Positions 1-6,961 of a DNA stretch of 10,377 nt are shown here, one piece after another. The stretch's first letter is position 1. Each line of letters begins with the position of its first letter. The DNA comes from Prevotellaceae bacterium. GTDB taxonomy: Bacteria; Bacteroidota; Bacteroidia; Bacteroidales; UBA932. The stretch is taken from the NCBI GenBank assembly GCA_031267155.1, contig JAIRZR010000401.1, positions 1 to 10,377 on the forward strand, read 5' to 3'. A model generated the notes under the pieces. It saw only the letters and a list, made by a program, of their open reading frames with translations. It had not been told where the DNA came from and searched no databases. The position numbers and the translations under genes are program-made.

Positions 1-71
1 ATTCTCTGCGTTAGTCTGTCTTTATCGCTTGCGAAAGACAGCAAACTGTCATATAACATCAAAAATCCCAT
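1..71 (-). CDS. 5' end of an unidentified leftward gene (partial)
   Basis: A minus-strand reading frame begins at an ATG at 71-69 (or the in-frame ATG at 59-57) and stays open to the window edge, giving about 23 residues that begin MGFLMLYDSLLSFASDK. I do not recognise the product. The reason to list it is a good leftward Bacteroidota promoter at 153-182, which would give a leader of roughly 75 bases. The frame is short enough to be open by chance. An 8-bp inverted repeat (CTGTCTTT at 16-23, AAAGACAG at 34-41) lies inside it and could instead mean the stretch is non-coding. Confidence 0.3.
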   Translation of the reverse strand, partial: MGFLMLYDSLLSFASDKDRLTQR

Positions 72-152
72 ACCTGTTAAATCATATTAAATACAAATCT
101 TTCAAATAGTTCCGGTGTCTTTACATATAATCGGACATCCGTAAACCGGCTG

Positions 153-182
153 CAAAAATACACAAAATATTTATTCTGCAAA
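153..182 (-). promoter_or_regulatory. Leftward Bacteroidota-type promoter
   Basis: Read on the minus strand, TTTG (182-179) is followed by an 18-base spacer and TATTTTTG (160-153). This matches the Bacteroidota primary sigma consensus TTTG-N17-23-TAnnTTTG at every defined position. Transcription would start near 146 and run toward the left-edge ORF, divergent from the glycosidase gene. Confidence 0.5.
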
Positions 183-291
183 TATTTTTTTCGTTTTGTT
201 TCTATAACGAATCGCGAGCAGATAATGAACCTGTGAAAGGCAACTTTATTTTTTATTCCTTAAAGATTTTTCACGTAGCGCCTCAAAATAG

Positions 292-311
292 TATTTCGCC
301 AATATTTCGCC
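292..311. repeat. 9-bp direct repeat with an 11-bp period upstream of the glycosidase promoter
   Basis: TATTTCGCC occurs at 292-300 and again at 303-311, a spacing of about one helical turn. If transcription starts near 353, the repeats cover about -61 to -42, where a class I or II activator would bind. The repeats are seen directly; the activator role is inferred. Confidence 0.4.
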
Positions 312-314
312 CAT

Positions 315-347
315 TTTCCTGCATCTTAAATTTTATTACTAATTTTG
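315..347 (+). promoter_or_regulatory. Promoter of the glycosidase-esterase operon
   Basis: TAATTTTG at 340-347 matches the Bacteroidota -7 box TAnnTTTG exactly. A near-match -33 box, TTTC, lies at 315-318 with a 21-base spacer. The leader before the ATG at 379 would be about 26 bases, with no Shine-Dalgarno sequence, which is normal for this phylum. The imperfect -33 box fits a promoter that needs an activator. Confidence 0.5.
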
Positions 348-378
348 CACCCGAAAATCATAAATTGTCTATAATATC

Positions 379-3147
379 ATGACAACAAGAAGAAAATTCA
401 TCAAACAGTCTTCCGCAATAGTTGCGGGAGGACTTTTAGTCGGAGACATATTTTCCGCCTGCCGCTCGGGGAATCCGTTAGAGGATATTCAAACTGCCGA
501 AGCCTTCGGGAATCCGCCACTGTCTGCCCGTCCGGGAGTTTTCTGGGACTGGCTTAATGGAAACATTAGCAGGGCAGGCATCACGCGCGACCTCGAAGCC
601 ATGAAATCGAAAGGCATCATGCGGGCTGAAATATGGGACGTCCGCGCCAATCAGAACACGCAGATGATTCCTGCCGGAAAATCGTTTCTCGGCGACGAAT
701 CGGTGGAGCTTATCAGGCACGCCATCGCCGAAGGAAAACGCCTGAAGATGCGTATCGGCATAATCGCCTCGAGCGGGTGGAACGCCGGCGGCTCCTGGGT
801 GACGCCCGACCGGGCTGCAAAGGGACTTTATTTTTCGGAGCTGAAAGTGGAAGGTCCGGCTAAAATATCCGTCGGATTGCCGTTCCCGAATCTTCCGAAA
901 AACTGTCCAAGAAACGAAGACGGCACGCCTGTCTTTCACAGGGAAGTCGCCGTGTTTGCCGTACCCGATACGGACGGCAGGCATATTGAGGATATTGGCC
1001 AAACCGTCAACCTGACAAAGCATTTCGTAAACGGACAGCTCGAATGGGATGCGCCGGCAGGCAAATGGACTGTCCTGCGCTTCGTCTGTTCAAATACGGG
1101 ACAAATGCTTGTTGTGCCCTCGCCGGAATCCAACGGGCTGTTCATCGATTTTCTGGATCCCGAAGCGACCAGACGTCATCTTCAGTATTTCATGGATCGT
1201 CTGGGAGTTACACCCGGCAATGCCGCCGAATCCGGACTGGATTATTTTGAATTTGACAGCATGGAACTGGATCATGGAATAGTCTGGACGGATGACATGC
1301 CCGGTATCTTCCAGAAAAGTCAGGGCTACTCGATCGAAAACTGGCTTCCCCTGCTGGCGGGCTGGAAAATGAAAGGTATTGAAGACAAAGTGCGGTACGA
1401 TTTCAGAAAGACGGTCAGCGATCAGCTTATTTTCAGCCATTATCACACAGGAACGGAATTTTTGAAGAAGTACGGCGCCGAACTGGTTGCCGAAGCGGGC
1501 GGTCCCGGACCTCCAATCTGGAATACCTGTCCGGTTGACGCCCTGAAGGCGCTGGGCAATGTGTCCGTACCGCGGGGCGAGTTCTGGATTCGGCACCGGA
1601 ATATGTTTCTTATCAAGGAAGTGTCGAGCGCGGCGCATATCTACGGCAAAAAAACAGTTGACGCCGAATCGCTGACGACATGGCGCCGATGGAAGGATTC
1701 GCCGTTCGACGTCAAAAAATACATCGACCGCGCGTATGGCGAAGGATTGAACTGCATTACGTTTCACACCTTTGCCCACACGACGCCCGAAGACGGTTTG
1801 CCCGGACGAACGTATCATGCCGGATTCGACATTAATCCCTCCGTCACGTGGTGGGAAAAGTCGAAACCGTTTCTCGACTACATCTCGCGCTGCAATTACA
1901 TGCTTCAGCAGGGACTGTTTGTCGCCGACGTGTGCTACTATTACGGCGATCAGGCTCCGAATTTCTTCCCCGCTTATCACAGTGTTCCTGAAAGACCGCG
2001 ATTGGAGGGTCTGGATAAGGGATATGATTATGATGTGGTCAACAGTGATGTAATACTTAACCGCATGTCGGTGGAAAACGGCAGAATCGTGTTGCCCGAC
2101 GGAATGAGCTACACCTTGCTGATGTTGCCGGAACAGGAAGAAATGCCATTATCCGTTTTGCGGAAACTCGACGCACTGGCAGCAAAAGGCGCAACAGTCA
2201 TCGGTGCAAAACCGGCACGCATGCCCGGACTGAATAACAGCGAAGACGACCGAAAGAAATTCGATTCGCTGACCGCCAAACTGTGGGACGGCGGGAAAAT
2301 AATCAGCAGCGTCATGCCAGGCGAAATACTGCTTAAACTTGGAAAAGATAAGGATTTTGATTGTGAACATTCTCTTGATTACATTCACCGGACTTCGGAT
2401 ATCGGTGATATATATTTTGTTTACAACGAATCCGGTCAAACGGTAAAGACGGAAGTTCGATTTCGTGTTACCGGTCGGCATCCGGAATTATGGGATCCCG
2501 CCGACGGCTCGCAGACGAAAATAACGAATCATAAAGAGACGAACGGCTATACTCATTTCCCGATCGAACTGGCGCCTTACGGCTCTGTATTTGTGGTATT
2601 CAACAAACAGAAACGCGATTTGCCGCAGGCGGAAACGACAGAGGGATTCGCCCGTCAGGAATTGAAAGGTTCGTGGAAAGTCAATTTTCCGGAAGGCTGG
2701 GGCGCTCCGCAGGAGGTTGTTTTCGACGAACTGAAATCGTGGACGGATTTCGAAGATGCCGGCATCAAATATTTCTCCGGCACAGCTGCGTACAGCAAGA
2801 CTTTTACGCTGGACAGTGGCGAAGCAGGTAAAAAATATTACATCGACCTTGGCGAAGTGCGCGACCTCGCCGAAGTTTTTGTCAACGGCAAATCAGCCGG
2901 GATTTTGTGGAAAAAGCCGTTTTGCGCGGACATTTCCGGTTTAGTGCGCAGCGGCGACAACGAATTGAAAGTCGAAATCGTCAATCTGTGGGTCAACCGT
3001 CTGACCGGCGACATGCTCTCCGATCCCGAAAACCGTTATTGCAGTACCAATCATCCGTACATGACAAACGGTATGGGCGGCGACGAACCGTATCGTGAAC
3101 AGCCGTCCGGTTTACTTGGACCGGTGGAATTGAAAATATATAAGTAA
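379..3147 (+). CDS. Exported GH106-like glycoside hydrolase (alpha-L-rhamnosidase family)
   Basis: Probably removes terminal alpha-L-rhamnose (or a related sugar) from plant or microbial polysaccharide outside the cytoplasm. The 922-residue protein starts with a twin-arginine signal (TRRKFIK, residues 3-9), a hydrophobic stretch, and FSAC ending at Cys28, a possible lipobox, so it may be a Tat-exported lipoprotein. Residues about 50-90 (RPGVFWDWLNGN, then GITRDLEAMKSKGI) have the GH106 N-terminal signature. Acidic motifs typical of the catalytic region include EFDSMELD (291-298), AEAGG (371-375) and VDAES (427-431), followed by FHTFAHTTPE (462-471). Residues about 763-885 form a GH2-type galactose-binding beta-sandwich, with FVNGKSAGILWKKPF near 831 and NLWVNRLTGD near 868. 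The esterase gene starts five bases after its stop, so the two form an operon. GC is visibly higher than in the genes right of 6600. The exact substrate is unknown; the family call is fairly sure. Confidence 0.82.
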   Translation: MTTRRKFIKQSSAIVAGGLLVGDIFSACRSGNPLEDIQTAEAFGNPPLSARPGVFWDWLNGNISRAGITRDLEAMKSKGIMRAEIWDVRANQNTQMIPAGKSFLGDESVELIRHAIAEGKRLKMRIGIIASSGWNAGGSWVTPDRAAKGLYFSELKVEGPAKISVGLPFPNLPKNCPRNEDGTPVFHREVAVFAVPDTDGRHIEDIGQTVNLTKHFVNGQLEWDAPAGKWTVLRFVCSNTGQMLVVPSPESNGLFIDFLDPEATRRHLQYFMDRLGVTPGNAAESGLDYFEFDSMELDHGIVWTDDMPGIFQKSQGYSIENWLPLLAGWKMKGIEDKVRYDFRKTVSDQLIFSHYHTGTEFLKKYGAELVAEAGGPGPPIWNTCPVDALKALGNVSVPRGEFWIRHRNMFLIKEVSSAAHIYGKKTVDAESLTTWRRWKDSPFDVKKYIDRAYGEGLNCITFHTFAHTTPEDGLPGRTYHAGFDINPSVTWWEKSKPFLDYISRCNYMLQQGLFVADVCYYYGDQAPNFFPAYHSVPERPRLEGLDKGYDYDVVNSDVILNRMSVENGRIVLPDGMSYTLLMLPEQEEMPLSVLRKLDALAAKGATVIGAKPARMPGLNNSEDDRKKFDSLTAKLWDGGKIISSVMPGEILLKLGKDKDFDCEHSLDYIHRTSDIGDIYFVYNESGQTVKTEVRFRVTGRHPELWDPADGSQTKITNHKETNGYTHFPIELAPYGSVFVVFNKQKRDLPQAETTEGFARQELKGSWKVNFPEGWGAPQEVVFDELKSWTDFEDAGIKYFSGTAAYSKTFTLDSGEAGKKYYIDLGEVRDLAEVFVNGKSAGILWKKPFCADISGLVRSGDNELKVEIVNLWVNRLTGDMLSDPENRYCSTNHPYMTNGMGGDEPYREQPSGLLGPVELKIYK

Positions 3148-3152
3148 GTATT

Positions 3153-4055
3153 ATGAGAACATTATTGTTGCCGGTTTTCTTTGGTATTGTCTGGCTTCCG
3201 CTCCGTTCACAAATTGCGGACAGGGGAACCTATTTGAAGGATATCAAAGTTGAATTAACTAAAAAATGGCCTGAAAACAGAACGCTTAATATGGTATTTC
3301 ACGGTCACAGCGTGCCTGCGGGATATTTCAGGACGCCGGACGTCCGTACCCTGCAGGCCTATCCGCAATTGGTATTGCAGGCGGTGAAGGAGGTTTATCC
3401 TTATGCCACAGTCAATGCCATCACTACAGCGACAGGAGGAGAAAACTCCGAACAGGGAGCCAAACGTTTCCGGCAGGAAGTATTGACGCACCGTCCGGAC
3501 GTGATATTCATTGATTATGCCTTAAACGACCGTGGCATAGGCCTTGAACGTGCCAGAACAGCATGGGAAGCGATGATAGAGGAAGCCATCGACGCCAATG
3601 TCAAAATCATTCTGCTGACGGCAACGCCCGACACCTCCGTCAATATTCTCGACGAACAGACCGCACTGGCACAACATGCACGTCAAATTCGCGAACTGGC
3701 GGAGAAATATCACACAGGGTTTATCGACAGTTATGCGGCGTTTCGCGAAAAGAAAGTAAATGGCGAAGACATAGTCGAATACATGAGTCAAATCAATCAT
3801 CCGAACGAAAAAGGACATAGCTTAGTCCGCGATTCCATCATCCCCTGGCTGATGAACGAACAGGAAACAAAAATCCGCAGCCAGCCTGCGCAAAGCTATA
3901 TCGGGATTGGAAAAGACGCTCAGCTGACTGAATACAGCCGAATGATTTTAGGGCAGTGTCGAGCACGATTTGATTCGTCCGGACGGGGCGCCGTATTCGT
4001 TGCAAGAATTGCAGTTTTACAAAAGTATTACCGGAAAAAGAGAATATATCTTTAA
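3153..4055 (+). CDS. Secreted SGNH/GDSL-type hydrolase (probable carbohydrate esterase), C-terminus atypical
   Basis: A serine esterase likely to remove acyl groups (for example acetyl) from the glycan attacked by the upstream glycosidase. A Sec signal peptide covers residues 1 to about 20 (ending LRSQ). SGNH blocks are visible: GHSV (51-54) with nucleophile Ser53, a Gly block at TGGEN (95-99), LND (124-126) giving Asn125, and the block V histidine in NHPNEKGH (215-222). The usual Asp three residues before that His is Gln213. Family-like sequence ends near residue 235. The last 65 residues look unlike an SGNH domain and become Arg-rich, while another frame (3952-4083) reads as more protein-like, suggesting a frameshift or a rearranged 3' end. 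The ATG at 3153 is chosen for the signal peptide and the operon spacing. Confidence 0.72.
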   Translation: MRTLLLPVFFGIVWLPLRSQIADRGTYLKDIKVELTKKWPENRTLNMVFHGHSVPAGYFRTPDVRTLQAYPQLVLQAVKEVYPYATVNAITTATGGENSEQGAKRFRQEVLTHRPDVIFIDYALNDRGIGLERARTAWEAMIEEAIDANVKIILLTATPDTSVNILDEQTALAQHARQIRELAEKYHTGFIDSYAAFREKKVNGEDIVEYMSQINHPNEKGHSLVRDSIIPWLMNEQETKIRSQPAQSYIGIGKDAQLTEYSRMILGQCRARFDSSGRGAVFVARIAVLQKYYRKKRIYL

Positions 4056-4083
4056 TAAATATCAAAAAATCAGAACATGTTAG
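3952..4083 (+). pseudogene. Possible displaced coding remnant overlapping the esterase tail
   Basis: In the frame starting at 3952, between stops at 3949-3951 and 4081-4083, the sequence reads GSVEHDLIRPDGAPYSLQEL and continues through QFYKSITGKREYIF. This mix of charged and hydrophobic residues looks like real protein, whereas the overlapping esterase frame reads CRARFDSSGRGAVFVAR. It has no start codon of its own. It may be the true C-terminus after a frameshift near 3940-3960, or the remnant of another gene. I do not recognise the family. Confidence 0.3.
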
Positions 4084-4403
4084 TAAATCACACATATCAC
4101 TTATCAGGCAGTAACATTCAGATGGAAGTGTTGCTCGAAGATGAAACCATTTGGTTGACAATCGACCAAATGGCGACGCTTTACGGCAAATCGCGAGCAA
4201 CCGTCAATGAACATATTTTAAATATTTTCAAAGACAGCGAATTGGCGCAGGAGAATGTAATGAGAAAAATCGGAATTTCCGATTTTTCTACCAAACCCAC
4301 GAACTATTATAATTTTGATTTGATTTTGTCGCTCGGCTACCGCATAAAATCGCCGCAAACCGCGCTGTTTCGTGTCTGGGCTATGGACAGGATAAAATCG
4401 TAA
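4077..4403 (+). pseudogene. RhuM-family protein, truncated at the 3' end
   Basis: The 108 residues match the N-terminal part of RhuM-family proteins (named after rhuM in Salmonella pathogenicity island 3), which usually exceed 300 residues and are common in accessory DNA of gut bacteria. Diagnostic parts are LEDETIWLTIDQMATLYGKS (20-39), with a predicted helix-turn-helix over about 27-50, then HILNIFKDSEL (46-56), NYYNFDLILSLGYRIKSP (76-93) and FRVWAMDRIK (98-107). The family normally continues past this point with a long C-terminal region. Here the frame stops at 4401-4403 inside the convergent 3' end of sufD. The biochemical role of RhuM is not established; a DNA-binding role is inferred from the helix-turn-helix. 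A stable truncated product is possible, but a decayed gene is more likely. Confidence 0.75.
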
Positions 4404-5626
4404 AATTCGGGATTTTTAATCTTTTCCAGAATTTCATTTGCAAATCCGGACATCAACAGCATCTGTGCCGCGGGCTTGCTTATTCCGCGCGACTGCATGT
4501 AGAAGAGAGCGTCTTCATTCAATTGTCCCACAGTCGCTCCATGTGAGCATTTCACATCATCGGCATAGATTTCAAGCTGCGGTTTTGTATATACCTTTGC
4601 TCCGGTATTGAGCAGTATGTTTCTGTTCGACTGAAACGCCAGGGTTTTCTGAGCATCGGGACGAACCAGTATGCGGCCGTTGAAAACATTCACTGCCTTA
4701 TCGTTCAAAATGCTTTTATACAACTCATTGCTTTGACATTCCGGCACGGCATGATCTATAAAAGTATAATTATCAACATGCTGTTTGTCGCCGGCAACAA
4801 CCAGACCATACAAATTGCTGCAACAGTGTTTTTCAAGCAAATGCACTTCGGTATTTTGGCGTACCAGTCCCCCTCCGAGAACAATATTCGAGCAGTCGAA
4901 GGAGCTACCTTCATACTGTCGACTGTAATCGGAAGAAATATGCCTGGACAGCAATCCCTTATCCTGAACACGCACAATATTGACCTGCGCATTCCGTTCA
5001 ATCACTGTTTCCGAGAGATTGTTTGCCAGTGTGGGAACATTCGAAATATCAATATTATATTCAATGACTTCGGCTACGCTGTTTTCTCCAAAGACAAACA
5101 GGTTGTGCTGCTGGCTAAAAATCCTGGCTTCCGAATCAATAATGTTGATAATCATCAATGGCCGGGTGGTTTCCACTCCCGGATTTACGTTCACAAACGC
5201 TCCCGAAAGAGCCGTTGCGATATTCATCGCCGAAGGCAAATCGGTATTGTCAACCAGGCGATTATAGTATTTTTCCACGATTTCCTCATACTCCCTCGAA
5301 GCCAGTACCAGACTGCCGTAGATAAATCCACTTTCCGACTTGATTTCGTTATTGACACACACGCCGTTAACCGTATATATCTTGATCGCCTCGATTTCGG
5401 AAAAGTCCGATTCCGGATACCTTTTCCATTCATAAGGATTGACGGGAACATATTCGCCTTCGAAAATATCCGCCAAAGGGGAATATTTGTATTTCTCCTG
5501 TTTTAAATTCGGGAATCCGCTGTTTTTTATTTTGTTGAACGCCTCCTCCCTGAGACTGTTTACGTAATACGGAAACAGACTCTCGGACAAATTGGCGGCT
5601 ATATCGTATATATTTCTATAATTCAT
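4337..5626 (-). CDS. sufD: SufD, Fe-S cluster assembly scaffold subunit, with an atypical C-terminus
   Basis: Partner of SufB and SufC in the cytoplasmic SufBC2D complex that builds iron-sulfur clusters. The 429-residue protein has a divergent N-terminal helical part (about 1-100) and the SufB/SufD beta-helix core, ending in the hallmark stretch FNGRILVRPDAQKT, then QLEIYADDVKCSHGATVGQL around residues 350-365, including the conserved His of the CSHGATVG motif. The terminal helices FANEILEKIKNPEFYDF are normal, but Bacteroidales SufD usually ends with an Arg-Phe-Arg-Gly-type, often Cys-containing tail. Here it ends NSAVCGDFMR, which is antisense to the rhuM fragment. The ATG overlaps the sufC stop (ATGA), so the two are translationally coupled. 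No sufS follows. Function is probably kept, since the core is intact. Confidence 0.92.
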   Translation of the reverse strand: MNYRNIYDIAANLSESLFPYYVNSLREEAFNKIKNSGFPNLKQEKYKYSPLADIFEGEYVPVNPYEWKRYPESDFSEIEAIKIYTVNGVCVNNEIKSESGFIYGSLVLASREYEEIVEKYYNRLVDNTDLPSAMNIATALSGAFVNVNPGVETTRPLMIINIIDSEARIFSQQHNLFVFGENSVAEVIEYNIDISNVPTLANNLSETVIERNAQVNIVRVQDKGLLSRHISSDYSRQYEGSSFDCSNIVLGGGLVRQNTEVHLLEKHCCSNLYGLVVAGDKQHVDNYTFIDHAVPECQSNELYKSILNDKAVNVFNGRILVRPDAQKTLAFQSNRNILLNTGAKVYTKPQLEIYADDVKCSHGATVGQLNEDALFYMQSRGISKPAAQMLLMSGFANEILEKIKNPEFYDFILSIAQTRNSAVCGDFMR

Positions 5627-6381
5627 ATTTCCAAGTCTTTGAGCCAGTCATAACCTTTTTCTTCAAGTTCCAAAGCCAGTTCCCTGCCTGCAGATTTCAC
5701 GATCTTACCTTTATATAATACGTGTACAAAATCGGGCACAATATAATCCAGCAGACGCTGATAGTGCGTAATCAGAATAAGAGCGTTGTCCGGCGTTTTC
5801 AGTTTGTTAACGCCTTCGGAGACAATTCTTAATGCGTCAATATCCAGCCCGCTGTCGGTTTCGTCCAGAATTGCCAGCTTCGGGTCTAAAATTGCCATTT
5901 GAAATATTTCATTGCGCTTTTTTTCTCCACCCGAAAATCCTTCATTGACAGGACGGTTGATAAGCGCGGAATCCATTTCGACCAGTGCGGCTTTTTCCCT
6001 CATCATTTTCAGAAACTCGGCGGCTTTAAGCGGTTCAAGTCCGTTATACTTACGCTGTTCGTTAACTGCCGCCTTCATAAAATTGGTCATGCTGACTCCC
6101 GGAATCTCTACCGGATACTGGAAACTCAGAAATATTCCAGAATTAGCCCTGTCTTCGGGAGACATTTCGAGCAGGTCTTTTCCCTCAAAATCAATTTCTC
6201 CCTGCGTCACTTCGAAATTGTCGCGACCGGTAATTACCGAAGCCAGAGTACTTTTCCCCGAACCGTTAGGTCCCATTATCGCATGTACTTCACCCGCATG
6301 AACCTCAAGATTTATTCCTTTAAGTATCTCTTTTCCTTCTACATTCGCATGCAGATCTGTAATTTTTATCATATATTCCAT
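5623..6381 (-). CDS. sufC: SufC, ABC-type ATPase of the SufBCD complex
   Basis: Cytoplasmic ATPase that powers Fe-S cluster assembly on SufB/SufD. The 252 residues are the normal length for the family. All nucleotide-binding motifs are intact: Walker A GPNGSGKST (37-45), Q-loop Gln88 (FQYPVEIPG), signature FSGGEKKR (149-156) with the SufC-typical EKKRNEIFQM, Walker B LAILDE (169-174), D-loop SGLD (177-180) and switch His206 (LITHYQRLL). Met1 at 6381 is chosen, but Met4 (MIKITDL) is an equally plausible start because neither has a Shine-Dalgarno sequence. It is the first gene of a leader-to-sufD operon with a -7 box at 6417-6424. sufB, which commonly precedes sufC in Bacteroidota, is not here. 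Confidence 0.96.
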   Translation of the reverse strand: MEYMIKITDLHANVEGKEILKGINLEVHAGEVHAIMGPNGSGKSTLASVITGRDNFEVTQGEIDFEGKDLLEMSPEDRANSGIFLSFQYPVEIPGVSMTNFMKAAVNEQRKYNGLEPLKAAEFLKMMREKAALVEMDSALINRPVNEGFSGGEKKRNEIFQMAILDPKLAILDETDSGLDIDALRIVSEGVNKLKTPDNALILITHYQRLLDYIVPDFVHVLYKGKIVKSAGRELALELEEKGYDWLKDLEI

Positions 6382-6416
6382 ACCATATTTAATTTATAGC
6401 ATTCTATTTCCCGATG

Positions 6417-6424
6417 CAAAAATA
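6417..6424 (-). promoter_or_regulatory. -7 box of the sufCD promoter
   Basis: On the minus strand TATTTTTG (6424-6417) matches TAnnTTTG exactly and would give a leader of about 30 bases before the sufC ATG. No convincing TTTG lies at the usual -33 distance, so activity may depend on a regulator or an alternative -33 sequence. Confidence 0.45.
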
Positions 6425-6500
6425 GTGTAAAAACCGGAATTAGCCGTTTTTTTTCATCCCGATATTGCCAAAATCCGGGAATTTCAAAAAAAAATATGCC

Positions 6501-6508
6501 GTCCGGAC
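6501..6508. repeat. GTCCGGAC palindrome in the divergent sufC/HTH intergenic region
   Basis: An 8-bp perfect palindrome stands out as GC-rich in an otherwise strongly A/T-rich 241-base divergent region. Seven of its bases (GTCCGGA) recur at 6563-6569, overlapping the -33 box of the rightward promoter. Eight bases can occur by chance; an operator role is only a suggestion. Confidence 0.25.
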
Positions 6509-6559
6509 ATCCTAAAAATCACTGTATTGAAATGCAAAAAAATTTTTTTTTCAAAAATA

Positions 6560-6591
6560 TTTGTCCGGATTAAAATTAATGTATAATTTTA
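6560..6591 (+). promoter_or_regulatory. Promoter of the helix-turn-helix gene
   Basis: TTTG at 6560-6563, a 20-base spacer, then TAATTTTA at 6584-6591 (seven of eight positions follow TAnnTTTG; the last base differs). Transcription would start near 6597, leaving a leader of about 26 bases before the ATG at 6623. The flanks are A/T tracts, so chance matches are more likely than usual. Confidence 0.4.
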
Positions 6592-6622
6592 TGGGCATTT
6601 TTATCTAAAATTAATAGCGATT

Positions 6623-6886
6623 ATGGAGACAGTGACAATAACATTCAATGAATTAAGAAGGATTAAAGACGCCCTTCCAAATGGTAGTATTCACAAAATT
6701 GCGGCATTGCTGGATGTCAGCGAAGAAACAGTAAGAAATTATTTCGGCGGCGAGAATTTCGACCGGGGTAAAGCCATAGGAATACACTACGAAAAGGGTC
6801 CGGAAGGAGGAATTGTGACATTTGACGATTCTACCATCCTGAATTTAGCCAGGAAAATTCTTGAAGAGCACAAATTAGAGTATTAA
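6623..6886 (+). CDS. Small helix-turn-helix DNA-binding protein conserved in Bacteroidales
   Basis: The 87-residue protein has a clear helix-turn-helix in residues about 22-41 (SIHKIAALLDVSEETVRNYF), with the recognition helix in SEETVRNYF. A conserved-looking segment follows, GIHYEKGPEGGIVTFDDSTI, and a C-terminal helix LNLARKILEEHKLEY. I recognise the layout as a small uncharacterised protein family of Bacteroidales, but no target or role is known to me. It lies 75 bases upstream of thioredoxin on the same strand and may share its transcript, so a regulatory link to trxA is possible but unproven. It could also regulate the divergent suf promoter. Confidence 0.7.
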   Translation: METVTITFNELRRIKDALPNGSIHKIAALLDVSEETVRNYFGGENFDRGKAIGIHYEKGPEGGIVTFDDSTILNLARKILEEHKLEY

Positions 6887-6912
6887 TTGCAAAGGGAAAG
6901 TGAACAATGCCC

Positions 6913-6941
6913 TCCGTGCATTTGTTCCAAAATCCGTGCAT
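6913..6941. repeat. TCCGTGCAT direct repeat with a 20-bp period upstream of trxA
   Basis: TCCGTGCAT occurs at 6913-6921 and 6933-6941, exactly 20 bases apart (about two helical turns), 21 bases before the trxA start. The positions suit a protein binding site or an element in the leader between the HTH gene and trxA. The repeat is seen directly; its function is inferred. Confidence 0.4.
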
Positions 6942-6961
6942 AGAAACAAAAAGGTTAAAAG

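Noticed and set aside
16..41. 8-bp inverted repeat near the left edge as a terminator
   Set aside because: No T-run follows on either strand, and it may lie inside a partial coding frame.
1090..1980. 296-codon open frame on the minus strand
   Set aside because: It lies wholly inside the GH106-like gene, whose protein motifs are clear; the antisense product shows no domain and reflects GC-biased codon positions.
4077..4403. rhuM ORF as an intact small gene or an antitoxin
   Set aside because: The sequence follows the N-terminus of a much longer family and ends abruptly in sufD antisense, with no toxin partner nearby.
4733..5506. 257-codon open frame on the plus strand
   Set aside because: Antisense to the well-supported sufD; the product shows no recognisable motif.
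6426..6452. Inverted repeat followed by T8, resembling a terminator on the plus strand
   Set aside because: The stem has only three G-C pairs and needs a bulged C, and no plus-strand gene precedes it; it sits in the suf promoter region.
6481..6560. Repeated A and T tracts that could suggest a repeat array or CRISPR leader
   Set aside because: No repeated unit with regular spacers is present; these are simple homopolymer runs common in Bacteroidota promoters.
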